Part shown: positions 34,049 to 43,003 of the stretch, piece by piece
How positions within the stretch are numbered: position 1 is the stretch's first letter
How the letters are laid out: each line of letters starts with the position of its first letter
Source of the DNA: Phycisphaerales bacterium UBA2421
Lineage (GTDB): Bacteria; Planctomycetota; Phycisphaerae; Tepidisphaerales; Tepidisphaeraceae
Length of the DNA: 64,000 bases
Direction of reading: 5' to 3'
Assembly (NCBI GenBank): GCA_002343075.1
Contig: DDRH01000051.1
Location: 169,111 to 233,110, forward strand
The notes under the pieces: generated by a model
Database searches by the model: none
The model's input: only the letters and a program-made list of their open reading frames with translations
Told to the model about the DNA's origin: nothing
Made by a program: the position numbers and the translations under genes

Positions 34049-35256
34049 CACGGAAGCTCCAGAATTCGAACAAATTCGCCCAGGCTTTGCTGAGGCGCAT
34101 TCTCCGGTCGGATGATCAACGCGTCGGCATTTGCAAGCGAGAATACATCGCCCGATCCACGCCACGGCAACGGGTCAACGGCGCCGTCAACTGTTCGCCG
34201 CGCCGGCTGATACAATTCCCGCGGTCCATTGGCAGCCACGCCGGCAGAAAGGCGCGCCGTTGACCAACGAGGCTCAGCGCTCAATCCGGTTAACCTGCGC
34301 ACGAGCCGACTGGCAAAGAGCAACGTACAGACGTACGCGCTCAGCGGGTTGCCGGGCAATCCAAATGCAAAGGTACCACTCGGATGCACCCCGAACACGA
34401 ATGGCTTGCCGGGGCGGATGCGTACCTTTGTAATGCGAAGTTCAAATCCGAGCGACTTCAACACCTGCGGGGCATAATCGTAGTTACCCATACTCATCCC
34501 GCCGCTGATGAAAGTCAGGTCGTGCTTCATTCCTGCGCGGATGGCGGATTCCAGCCGACGGCGATCATCGGGGGCGTGCGATTCCCCAGCTACGTCCGCG
34601 CCAAGACGCATCAACAGGGTTGTCAGCAGGATGTTGTTAGCATTTCGGATCTTCTGCACCGCCGGGCGCGATCGGACTGACACTACTTCATCGCCGGTGG
34701 TGAGAATGAATGCGCTCGGTCGTCGATAGACACTCAGTCGCGCCGCCCCCACTGTCGCTGCAACCGCGAGCTGCGCGGGCCCGAGCAGAGTGCCTCGGTT
34801 GAGCACCCGCGCGCCAGATGCCACTTCTGCCCCGCGGAGCTGCACGGCTTTGCCTGGGGCGACGGGGTGAGTGAACGACACCACGTCCCCCCGCCGGTGC
34901 GCCAGCTCGACCGGCACAACCGCATCGGCTCCGCCGGGCAACATTGCCCCAGTCATGATTGCGGCACACTCGTCGCTGGATAGATCGCGCCCGGCCCGCT
35001 GCCCTGCGGCAATCTCGGCGACTACTTTCAGCAGGATACCTTCTCCCACTTCGGCGGCGCGAACTGCAAAGCCGTCCATCAGGCTCTTATCAAACGGCGG
35101 ATAGTCCCTGTCAGCGAGAATATCCTCCGCAAGCACCCGCCCGGCCGCGTCGCCGAGTGTGGCCCGGGCGAGGCGAGGCTCAACCGCCACGGCATCAAGA
35201 ATCGCACACGCCTGCGCGACGGAGATCAATTCAGACACGTCCGGCTCGACGGGCAT
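34048..35256 (-). CDS. moeA: Molybdopterin molybdotransferase MoeA
   Basis: Inserts molybdate into adenylated molybdopterin to finish molybdenum cofactor. The 402 residues have the MoeA order: an N-terminal domain (DYPPFDKSLMDGFAVRA), a beta domain (GAMLPGGADAVVPVE), the MogA-like domain with LTTGDEVV and FISGGMSMGNYDY and the FGLPGNPLSAYV loop, and a C-terminal beta barrel. All expected motifs are intact. No molybdoenzyme is in the window. It is 24 bp after the transketolase stop. Confidence 0.94.
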   Translation of the reverse strand: MPVEPDVSELISVAQACAILDAVAVEPRLARATLGDAAGRVLAEDILADRDYPPFDKSLMDGFAVRAAEVGEGILLKVVAEIAAGQRAGRDLSSDECAAIMTGAMLPGGADAVVPVELAHRRGDVVSFTHPVAPGKAVQLRGAEVASGARVLNRGTLLGPAQLAVAATVGAARLSVYRRPSAFILTTGDEVVSVRSRPAVQKIRNANNILLTTLLMRLGADVAGESHAPDDRRRLESAIRAGMKHDLTFISGGMSMGNYDYAPQVLKSLGFELRITKVRIRPGKPFVFGVHPSGTFAFGLPGNPLSAYVCTLLFASRLVRRLTGLSAEPRWSTARLSAGVAANGPRELYQPARRTVDGAVDPLPWRGSGDVFSLANADALIIRPENAPQQSLGEFVRILELP

Positions 35257-35280
35257 CGGTCAGACCTCCGTCCAGAGCGA

Positions 35281-37449
35281 TCATGCATTCACCGCGGCCT
35301 CGGCGGACATGCTCATTTTTGTCTGCCCGGCCTTATTGCGCGCGATCTGATCTTTCGCTGCCGCCACAACTGCATCGGTAGTGAAGCCAAACTTCTTTGA
35401 TAACGCGCTGAGCGGCGCCGAAGCTCCAAAACTCTTCATGCCGATTGCCGCCCCGCCAGCACCGACGTACCGGTGCCAGCCAAAGACACCCGCGGCTTCG
35501 ACGCTCACGCGCGCCGTTGTCGTCGGCGGCAGAACGCTATCTTTGTACGCTTGGTCTTGCTCCTCGAATAGCTCCCAACTCGGCATCGAAACCGCGCGGG
35601 CCTTAATTCCCTCGCTGGTCAGTTTCTCGTAAGCATCGACGATCAAACCCAATTCACTCCCGCTTGCCATCAGGAGCACATCGGGCTTGCCGTCCGGCGC
35701 AGCGCAAGCGAGGACGTATGCCCCCTTTCCAACCCCCGTCGCCGGTTTGTACTTGCTTCGGTCGAGGGTGGGCAGATTCTGACGACTCAAAATCAGGCAC
35801 GCCGGGTGGTGGCGGAACCCCATGACGGTTCTCCACGCCTCGGCCACCTCATTTGCATCGCCGGGACGAAGAACGATCAGCCCGGGAATAGCCCGCAGCG
35901 CTGCGAGATGTTCGATGGGCTGGTGCGTCGGCCCGTCTTCACCCACGCCGATGCTATCGTGAGTAAAGACGTAGATGACCGGAATCTCCATGATCGCGGC
36001 GAGCCGAATTGTGGGCCGTGAGAAATCGCTGAACACAAAAAACCCGCTTCCGTACGGCCGCACTTTGGTAAGGGCCATGCCGTTGAGGCAGGCGCCCATT
36101 GCCAGTTCGCGCACGCCGAAGTGGAAGTTACGGCCTTTCCATGACAGCGGCTTCAAGCCGTGTTCATCAACGCTGACCCCATCGGGGCCGAAGTCTCCAA
36201 ACGGGTTGCCGGGCTTCTCACTCGGATCGCCGAGCCGCGTGAGTGTGGATGGCGCGAGGTCTGCCGAACCGCCGATGAGCCATGGCACGGCCTTCGCAAT
36301 CTCGTTGAGCACTTTCTGGCTCGACTGCCTTCCAGCGAGCCCCTTGGGATCGGCCGGGAAGACCGGAATCGATTTCTCCCAACCCGTTGGAAGCTGACGC
36401 TTCTGAATCTGAATCAGTTGCTCGGCCAACTGCGGGTGTTCGGCCTTGTACTTGTTGTAAAGCGCCATCCATTCCTCGCGCGCCTTGCCCGACCGCGCGC
36501 CCATTCCGCCTTTGAAATGATCGTAAACCCCAGCGGGAACGTGGAATTTTTCCTTCTCCGGCATGCCGTAGAACTTTTTGCAGCCTTCAATCTCCTGCTC
36601 GCCAAGCGGCGCGCCGTGGGCCTTGTGGCTGCCTTGCAAGGTTGGTGCGCCGTAGGCGATCAGCGAATCTACAATGATGAGCGTGGGCCGGCCCTTGGTG
36701 TGCTTAAAGTTATCAAACGCTCTCTTGAGCATGGCCAGGTCGTTGGCATCGCCGACACGTGTCACATTCCAGCCGTAGGATATGAACCGCGTGGCGACAT
36801 CTTCGCTAAATGCCCACTCGGTGTTCCCTTCGATACTGATCTTGTTGTTGTCGTAGATCCAGCAGAGATTGTCGAGCTGAAGATGACCCGCAAGGCTCGC
36901 AGCTTCACTGGCGGCACCTTCCATCATGCAGCCGTCGCCGCCGAGCGCGTAAACATTGAAGTTAAACATCTCGAAGCCGGGCTTGTTATAGGTTCCGCCC
37001 AGCCACTTCGCGGCGATCGCCATTCCTACGCTGGTTGCATAACCTTGTCCCAGAGGGCCTGTAGTGGTTTCGATGCCGCTGGTCCATCGGTACTCAGGGT
37101 GTCCGGCGCAGCGACTGTCGAGCTGACGAAACTTCTTTATGTCATCGAGCGTAACCGAAGGGTTGCCCGGTGTTTCATACTTGTCGTTGACCGCCTTCAC
37201 GCCTGTCAGGTGCAGCATGGCGTAGATGAGCATCGATGCGTGGCCCATCGAGAGCACAAACCGATCGCGGTTGGGCCAGATGGGGTCGTTCGGGTCGAAC
37301 CGCAGGTGGTTCTGCCACAGTTCATACGCCACCGGCGCCATCGCCATCGGCGTACCCGGATGTCCGGAGTTGGCCGCCTGCACGGCATCCATGGCCAGCC
37401 CGCGGATCGTGTTGATAGAACGCATTTCAGGGGATTCATTGGTCAACAT
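35281..37449 (-). CDS. tkt: Transketolase
   Basis: Thiamin-diphosphate enzyme that moves two-carbon units between sugar phosphates in the pentose phosphate pathway. I start at ATG 37449 (MLTNESPEMRS), which has AGGAG 8 nt upstream. The 722 residues match family length and motifs: SGHPGTPMAMAP near the start, TPP motif GGDGCMMEG with the DNNKISIEG end, the Glu that activates the cofactor in VRELAMGACLNGMAL and the substrate loop FVFTHDSIGVGEDGPTHQPIEHL. A second transketolase-family gene is at 44242-46152 but is only distantly related. Confidence 0.95.
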   Translation of the reverse strand: MLTNESPEMRSINTIRGLAMDAVQAANSGHPGTPMAMAPVAYELWQNHLRFDPNDPIWPNRDRFVLSMGHASMLIYAMLHLTGVKAVNDKYETPGNPSVTLDDIKKFRQLDSRCAGHPEYRWTSGIETTTGPLGQGYATSVGMAIAAKWLGGTYNKPGFEMFNFNVYALGGDGCMMEGAASEAASLAGHLQLDNLCWIYDNNKISIEGNTEWAFSEDVATRFISYGWNVTRVGDANDLAMLKRAFDNFKHTKGRPTLIIVDSLIAYGAPTLQGSHKAHGAPLGEQEIEGCKKFYGMPEKEKFHVPAGVYDHFKGGMGARSGKAREEWMALYNKYKAEHPQLAEQLIQIQKRQLPTGWEKSIPVFPADPKGLAGRQSSQKVLNEIAKAVPWLIGGSADLAPSTLTRLGDPSEKPGNPFGDFGPDGVSVDEHGLKPLSWKGRNFHFGVRELAMGACLNGMALTKVRPYGSGFFVFSDFSRPTIRLAAIMEIPVIYVFTHDSIGVGEDGPTHQPIEHLAALRAIPGLIVLRPGDANEVAEAWRTVMGFRHHPACLILSRQNLPTLDRSKYKPATGVGKGAYVLACAAPDGKPDVLLMASGSELGLIVDAYEKLTSEGIKARAVSMPSWELFEEQDQAYKDSVLPPTTTARVSVEAAGVFGWHRYVGAGGAAIGMKSFGASAPLSALSKKFGFTTDAVVAAAKDQIARNKAGQTKMSMSAEAAVNA

Positions 37450-37472
37450 TTTTGGCTCCTGATTCTGGTATG

Positions 37473-37498
37473 ACCACAGAGGCACAGAGGACACAGAG
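37473..37498. repeat. Dispersed-type intergenic repeat (CACAGAGG element)
   Basis: The stretch starting ACCACAGAGGCACAGAGG and ending GACACAGAG lies in the transketolase leader. About 45-60 bp downstream a degraded inverted partner (TTTCTGTACCTCGGTGGTGAAA, near 37530-37551) is seen, so the pair could fold back. I recall near-identical intergenic sequences in many unrelated environmental bacterial genomes; that is memory, not a search. Confidence 0.5.
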
Positions 37499-37563
37499 AA
37501 CTAACCCGGCCGAGACCATCTGAAAGATTTCTGTACCTCGGTGGTGAAACTTTTCCCGATTCG

Positions 37564-38466
37564 TCATAGGTACCGCAACGCCACGACAATATGGATGACT
37601 GAAAGAATCATTAACGCAAACGACAGCGGCACATGAAAAAGCAGCCAGCCGTGCAGCAAATGGTGCATCTTCTTCTGGTGGGCAATCTGCCGGCGCTCAT
37701 CGACGATGCTCTGCAGGTCGTTTAGATGCTCGTGAAACTCCCTTGGTAACGAGGTGCGCACCGAGTCGAACGCCGCTGCTGCGGTGGTAAGGCTCACGAG
37801 GCGGCTCTGGCCCATGCGCGGTTGTAGAAACGGCTGGATCTCGGAACGGTAAAAGTCCTGCAGCACCTGCTGGCCCTTGCTTACCGCCGTCGCGTGGGTG
37901 AGGGTTGAAGTGCCCCCGCCGGCGGGGATGGCGTCGCGGTCGAATCCTTCCTCCGGCTGATCTGCAGCGACGCGAGCGACGATCTCCGATGCTTCGGCCT
38001 GCAAGCCGCTGATAATGTGTTCGGCCTGCTCGTAGATGGTCTCAAGCGGCAATTCACGCAGCATCTTCGTCGGCACGATGTTCTGCAAAATCACTCCCAC
38101 TACCCCGCTAACGATGATGACTGTGAAAAGCCACATCAGCCACCAGGTCATTCCGAACGCCGGGCCAAACCGAAGCCCAGCGTGGTAGAGAATGACCGGA
38201 TATGCGAGCAATCCAAGCCACACATGCCCCTGCGTCCACCAATATGCCCGGCCGATGCGCATCGTTCGCACGCGCTTCTTGAATGAAAGAAGCATGGCGA
38301 ACGTCATGAACGCGGTGCCTACGATTCCGAAGGTTATCCCCTGCCAACTGCTTCCTGTCGGCCCGTGCAACTGCGAGCGCGCGTACGGCACATAGAGCGC
38401 CGTCGCGACAGCAAACAGCACGACGGTGATGACGATCCACGGACGAGATTGACGGTCGATTAGCAT
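37564..38466 (-). CDS. Membrane cytochrome-b-like protein
   Basis: Probable heme-binding electron-transfer membrane protein. The 300 residues show four or five hydrophobic helices: near 11-28, 45-63, 83-102 (WLGLLAYPVILYHAG), 107-128 and a C-terminal one (LLFHVPLSFALMILSVIHIVVALRYL). Histidines sit at helix ends in the spacing expected for b-type heme ligands (GHVWLG, LYHAG, MHHLLHGW, LFHVP, VIHIV). A soluble, helical loop of about 130 residues separates the last two helices. It lies downstream of the iron-sulfur and NuoEF-like genes and probably links them to the membrane quinone pool, which is inference. Confidence 0.72.
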   Translation of the reverse strand: MLIDRQSRPWIVITVVLFAVATALYVPYARSQLHGPTGSSWQGITFGIVGTAFMTFAMLLSFKKRVRTMRIGRAYWWTQGHVWLGLLAYPVILYHAGLRFGPAFGMTWWLMWLFTVIIVSGVVGVILQNIVPTKMLRELPLETIYEQAEHIISGLQAEASEIVARVAADQPEEGFDRDAIPAGGGTSTLTHATAVSKGQQVLQDFYRSEIQPFLQPRMGQSRLVSLTTAAAAFDSVRTSLPREFHEHLNDLQSIVDERRQIAHQKKMHHLLHGWLLFHVPLSFALMILSVIHIVVALRYL

Positions 38467-38648
38467 TTTTCTTTATGGCCGCGGGTGACCGCAGGTAGAA
38501 AATGGGTGCCGAAAACAAACATTTAGTTTATTCACGCTCTGATGAACCGTTGGTTGATTCGTAGTCTCCTGTCTGGGTGAATCACAGCAGACACTTTGTC
38601 ATTGATCTGGATTAACCGCTGCTTCCAACTCAGCCTGACCTCGCTCTC

Positions 38649-38682
38649 CATCTGCGTTGATTCACGTTCATCTGCGGCTAAC
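38649..38682. repeat. Dispersed-type repeat (TCTGCG...TCATCTGCGG element) reaching into a stop codon
   Basis: CATCTGCGTTGATTCACG followed by TTCATCTGCGGCTAA resembles a widespread intergenic repeat of the TTCATCTGCGGTTAA type. Its right end supplies the stop codon (38678-38680) of the 770-residue iron-sulfur protein, so the element may have been inserted at, and trimmed, that gene's end. The relation to known repeats is from memory. Confidence 0.4.
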
Positions 38683-40990
38683 TGATCTTCTCCTGAACGG
38701 CCCGCGAGCCGATGAGCAATTCGTCGAAGAACTTCTGGCCGTCCACGCGGTGCGCGGCATCATGCGGGCAAGCGTAGACGCACGCAGGATCTTCATTCTC
38801 CGTCAGGCACATGTCGGTACACAGGTCGCACACCGCCGCCTTGCGCTGCTGACGCATTTCGCCGGTCGCCTCATCGCGATACTCTTTGCCGATCGGATGC
38901 ATATTGATGTTGCCATACGGGCACTGCTCTGCGCAGCGGCCACAGCCGATGCAATGGTCTTCGATGATGATCTCCAGATCGCCCTTCCGCCGGATCGAGC
39001 CGACCGGGCAGCCCACCATGCAGAGCGGATCGCGGCAGCTTCGACAGCTTGTGGTGACGAGGTACTTGTCGAAGCGGAGCCCGTCGCGAACCAACCGCGT
39101 GATGCCGTCATGAGCTTGTGCGCAAGCCCGCACACACTCGTCGCAACGCGTGCACTTCTCCAGATCGAGAATCAGCAGCGACTGCGCAATGTACAGTCCC
39201 TGCTCAATGTACTGCGGCAGCGATAGCGTGCGCGTCTGCGTGGCGCGGGCGTGATTCTCCGCCAACCGCGCATCGGCAATCGCCTGCAGTTTTGATTTGA
39301 TATCGGGAAACAGCCGAATCATGTCCTCAAAATCAGTCTTGTCGATGCGCACCACTTCAACATGGTCAAGGGCAGTGCAGTTGGCCGTCCGCACCCCCCC
39401 GGCCGTCATCAGGCCGATCTCGCCGAAATACTGCCCGCGGCTGAGGTACGACAAGACCATCGCCTGCCCATCGGCGTAGCTTTCGTAAACCTTCACGTGC
39501 CCCATGCGAATGAGGTAGAAAGCGTCCGCTGGATCGCCTTGCTTCACAATCGGCTCATTCGGCTCTACCGGCACGAGTTTGACGCGATCGCGCAGCCGGT
39601 TGATGAAGGCATCGGGCAGTTCTTTGAAAATTGGCACGCTGCGAAGGTGATTTGCCAACGCCCTTTCGCGATACTTTCGCTCCATATCGGCACGAAACTC
39701 GCGCGTTTTTCGAAGCATATCCAGGACATTGCGCAGCATCTCGACGACAATGACGTCGTCGCTCGCCGCTCGAACGGTGGCACTGCGCGGCTGAAAATTC
39801 AGGCAGGCTGCCTCGCCAATAAGCTCGCCTTCGCCAACCTTTGCGAGGAGCTTGCCGTACTCCAAATCGACACCCGAAGAGTCAATCGGGATGCTCTTGC
39901 TGTCACGCTCTTCGCTGCGGTTGTCCTGGTCTTTGCTGAAAAGCGCAGAAGTCATTCGCTTGAAGAATCCGCCGCCGTTGTTCTTGGTTCGGATGTGGCC
40001 CAGATCAACATCAATGTAGATATCGACTTCGCCAGAATCGATGTAAAACGCGGTTGATCCAAAGTCACCCTGCCGACAGATCACTTCGCCCTTCTTAAAC
40101 ATCCGCACCCACACCGCGCCTTCGCTGCGCTTCAGGAAGTTGGGGCTGATCGCTTTGAAAAAGCGGCCAAGCGTTGGCATCTTGCGAAGTTCATCGGTGA
40201 CCAGCGGTGTGACATTCGGCGGCGGGGTTGGTGCCACACCTCCGGCGTAGGTGATCGCGCCTGTGGGACACGCAACCATGCACTCGCCGCAGTTGACGCA
40301 ACTACTCTGGCCCATCGGTTTGTTGTTATCGAAGCTGATGGCGGTGCCGTACCCCTTGCCCATCCGCCCGATGACATTGTTCTCAACCGCGGCGCAAGCT
40401 CGCACGCAGCGCTCGCAAACAATGCATGCGCTATGATCGATGGCAATCGAGGGGTTGGAAAAGTCGGTACCCTTGCTCACCGCCCGGGGCGTGAAATTCG
40501 GCTTCAAAAGCCCCATTTTTTCGGCGTACAGCTCGAGTTCGCAATCGCGATGCTCGCGATGGCGCGTACACGGCTGCGGGTGCTCGGCCAGCAGCATCTC
40601 GACAATCGTCTTACGCGTTTCGCCGATATCGACACCGTTGAGCGCTTTTCCCTGCGTCTTTATCTCCATCCCATCGGCAACTTCCCGGCAACAGGCGGCA
40701 ACGAACACTCGATCGGCGCGGCCATTCATCGCCGCTTCCACTGCACACACCCGGCAGACCCCCGCCTGTGGAATCGGCGTTCCATCCACGTTGAGTTGGT
40801 CGCGGTGACAGAGGACGGGAATTTCCACACCAACCGACTTAGCCGCGTCATAAATGGTTTGCGGAACCTGCACTTCAATGCTTCGCTCGCTGTTTCCTTC
40901 AACGATGGTCCGCGTGACCGGCTTGGTCGCGGGGATGGTGTGATCTTTGCCGTCGATCCGAATATTCAGCATCTTTGCCGGGGCGTTCAT
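38678..40990 (-). CDS. NuoG-like / cyclic-nucleotide-binding / polyferredoxin fusion protein
   Basis: A multi-cluster electron-transfer protein. Residues about 8-250 resemble the N-terminal part of NuoG and bifurcating hydrogenase subunits: a 2Fe-2S site (C61, C79, C82, C100 or C101), an H137-C141-x-C150 region where the third ligand of the usual H-x3-C-x2-C-x5-C is His144, and two 4Fe-4S motifs (C189-x2-C192-x2-C195-x3-C199; C231-x2-C234-x2-C237-x3-C241). Two cNMP-binding domains follow (about 290-425, split by an insert, and 455-575, with YFGEIGLM). A C-terminal polyferredoxin (about 600-745) has C613/616/619/623, C649/652/657/661, C680/683/686/690 and C721/724/728 with C737/C741. 770 residues. 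It overlaps the NuoEF gene by 4 nt. The joined cNMP domains suggest redox flow gated by a second messenger. Confidence 0.88.
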   Translation of the reverse strand: MNAPAKMLNIRIDGKDHTIPATKPVTRTIVEGNSERSIEVQVPQTIYDAAKSVGVEIPVLCHRDQLNVDGTPIPQAGVCRVCAVEAAMNGRADRVFVAACCREVADGMEIKTQGKALNGVDIGETRKTIVEMLLAEHPQPCTRHREHRDCELELYAEKMGLLKPNFTPRAVSKGTDFSNPSIAIDHSACIVCERCVRACAAVENNVIGRMGKGYGTAISFDNNKPMGQSSCVNCGECMVACPTGAITYAGGVAPTPPPNVTPLVTDELRKMPTLGRFFKAISPNFLKRSEGAVWVRMFKKGEVICRQGDFGSTAFYIDSGEVDIYIDVDLGHIRTKNNGGGFFKRMTSALFSKDQDNRSEERDSKSIPIDSSGVDLEYGKLLAKVGEGELIGEAACLNFQPRSATVRAASDDVIVVEMLRNVLDMLRKTREFRADMERKYRERALANHLRSVPIFKELPDAFINRLRDRVKLVPVEPNEPIVKQGDPADAFYLIRMGHVKVYESYADGQAMVLSYLSRGQYFGEIGLMTAGGVRTANCTALDHVEVVRIDKTDFEDMIRLFPDIKSKLQAIADARLAENHARATQTRTLSLPQYIEQGLYIAQSLLILDLEKCTRCDECVRACAQAHDGITRLVRDGLRFDKYLVTTSCRSCRDPLCMVGCPVGSIRRKGDLEIIIEDHCIGCGRCAEQCPYGNINMHPIGKEYRDEATGEMRQQRKAAVCDLCTDMCLTENEDPACVYACPHDAAHRVDGQKFFDELLIGSRAVQEKIS

Positions 40991-42792
40991 CTGTTACCCC
41001 CCATCCCCGCGGCGGCGGCGGCCGAGCCGGTCATCTGGCCGCCTTCGTTCCATTGAACGGGCGTCTCCGAGACCCGCGGTTGCACAGCGCGCCTCAGGTA
41101 GGCTTCAACCTCCGGGCGCCATTTCTTCAGCACCGAAGAGATCGGGTTTGCAACCACCTGCCCGAGACCACAGATGCTGGTCATATTCATCGTATCAGTG
41201 AGCCGGGCGATCTCATTTAAGTCGGTATCGCGGGCCGACCCTTCGGTGATTCCGGTGATGATATCCACCATTTTCTGGCTGCCCACCCGACAGGGCACAC
41301 ACTTGCCACAGCTTTCATTGCGATAAAACTTCGTCATGTTGAGCGCCAGATCGACCATGTCGCGCCCCTCGGCTAAAACGATAATGGCCGCCGAGCCGAC
41401 GCTGGTGCCAAGCTTGGCAATCTCGTTGGCAGGCTTACCTTCCCGATCGAACGCGGGGAAATCCATTGGGACATCGACTTCAGTTGGTAGCAGGAATCCG
41501 AGACTGGGACCACTGGGACAGACCGCCTTCAGTTTTGCGCCGTTTGCCACTCCTCCGGCAATCTCAATTGCCTCGCGATAGGTCGTTCCCATTGAGACTT
41601 CAAAGACGCCCGGCCGGGCAACATCACCGCCGATGCCGATCCACTTGAGACCTTGCGCGCCATTCTTGCCTTGAGAAAGAAACCACTCTGGCCCTTTAGC
41701 CAGGATAACCGGTACATGCATGTAGGTTTCTACGTTGTTGATGATGGTCGGCTTGCCCCAAAGCCCCATAAATGCGGGCACACCGGGCATCAATCCTACA
41801 TCCCAAGACTTGTTTCGCGGCTGGCCTCGCTTGCCCTCAATCGCCTCCAGGAGTGCAGTCTCCTCGCCCTGCACATAACCCCCGGGCGAGACAAACACCT
41901 CGAGATTGAATGACCGCCCGCTACCAAAAATGTCGTCGCCCATTGCCCCCATCGACCGGGCGCGGTCGATCTCACGCTGAATAATCTCGGCCTGCTCGTG
42001 ATATTCATGGCGGATGTAAACATAACCCTGTCCGGCCCCTACGGTCACGCCGGCAATCGTCATCGCCTCGACCAGCAAATGCGGAAGGTTCTTAAGAAGT
42101 TCGCGATCCTTGATCGTGCCCACTTCGCTTTCGTCTGCATTGCAAACGATATACTTCTGCTCGGAATTCTGATCCTTCACTGTCTGCCATTTACGGAATG
42201 CGACGGTACCCGCGCCGCCCATGCCCCGGAGATTGGCCGCCTTGATCTTATCGACTACTGCCTGCTCAAACCCGGCACTACCGAGTAGGTCTTTCAGAAC
42301 CGAATAATGCTCGTCTGGTGTGGTATAGGGGTCTGTCCGAAAGGGGCCTTTGGCGGCCGAAGTGAAGTGCTGATGCCCCACATCCTCCCCCGCAATCGCC
42401 CGCCGGGCGAGTTCGGCCATGTCGGCGGCATCGCGAGGCGCATGCGAATCACCGGGATCGCACGAATGCGGATGATCGTTGAGCAGAATTGCCGGCGCTC
42501 GGTCGCACTGACCGAGGCACGAGCAGTGTTTCACTTCGACGGTCTTGTCGGCTCCCGTCAACTCGCGCATCTTCTTCAGCAGTGCCGGAGCACCTTTCAA
42601 ATGACACGGCGCATCACCGCAAACCGCAACACTCACGCGCGGCGGGGGCGAAAGTCGGTATAGCGGGTAAAAACTCGCCACCCCGTGCAATTCGTGGACA
42701 GGCTTGTTAATCCGCTCGGCTAACTCGTACAACTCCTTCTCAGGGATGTAGCCGTAGCGCTTCTGAATGGCATTGAGTTCGGCGATGATCAT
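40987..42792 (-). CDS. NuoE-NuoF fusion, NADH-oxidising flavoprotein subunit
   Basis: Takes electrons from NAD(P)H through FMN into iron-sulfur clusters. Residues about 1-110 are NuoE-like with a 2Fe-2S site (CGDAPC, then CSCLGQC). About 170-590 are NuoF-like: FMN/NADH loop LRGMGGAGTVAFRKW (the usual second Arg is Met), NADESEVGTIKDR, GSGRSFNLEVFVSPGGYVQGEE, and the 4Fe-4S motif ESCGKCVPCRVG with the distal Cys in SICGLGQ. The two subunits are separate in respiratory complex I but fused in some hydrogenase and formate dehydrogenase modules. AGGAG precedes the ATG. No hydrogenase or complex I membrane gene is next to it; the partners are the iron-sulfur fusion and probably the cytochrome-b-like protein downstream. 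Confidence 0.9.
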   Translation of the reverse strand: MIIAELNAIQKRYGYIPEKELYELAERINKPVHELHGVASFYPLYRLSPPPRVSVAVCGDAPCHLKGAPALLKKMRELTGADKTVEVKHCSCLGQCDRAPAILLNDHPHSCDPGDSHAPRDAADMAELARRAIAGEDVGHQHFTSAAKGPFRTDPYTTPDEHYSVLKDLLGSAGFEQAVVDKIKAANLRGMGGAGTVAFRKWQTVKDQNSEQKYIVCNADESEVGTIKDRELLKNLPHLLVEAMTIAGVTVGAGQGYVYIRHEYHEQAEIIQREIDRARSMGAMGDDIFGSGRSFNLEVFVSPGGYVQGEETALLEAIEGKRGQPRNKSWDVGLMPGVPAFMGLWGKPTIINNVETYMHVPVILAKGPEWFLSQGKNGAQGLKWIGIGGDVARPGVFEVSMGTTYREAIEIAGGVANGAKLKAVCPSGPSLGFLLPTEVDVPMDFPAFDREGKPANEIAKLGTSVGSAAIIVLAEGRDMVDLALNMTKFYRNESCGKCVPCRVGSQKMVDIITGITEGSARDTDLNEIARLTDTMNMTSICGLGQVVANPISSVLKKWRPEVEAYLRRAVQPRVSETPVQWNEGGQMTGSAAAAAGMGGNR

Positions 42793-43003
42793 GCCGCGAA
42801 TGCTCCTGGCGCGAGGCGAGTGCTGCCTTTAACAACCCGATGCCCGACCCGCGACGTGCCGACACACTGTCGTGCCAACACACTTCTGCCCAGTTTCGCG
42901 TGCCCGACGCGCGATAGGCTATCCTCGCGCAGGATAATTTCAAACTGGCTCACTCACTTTGCCCAAGACACCCAGAATGAGCCGCCGTCGCCCACCGCCG
43001 ACA

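Noticed and set aside
36160..37473. 437-codon plus-strand frame
   Set aside because: Antisense to transketolase, whose motifs are complete on the other strand.
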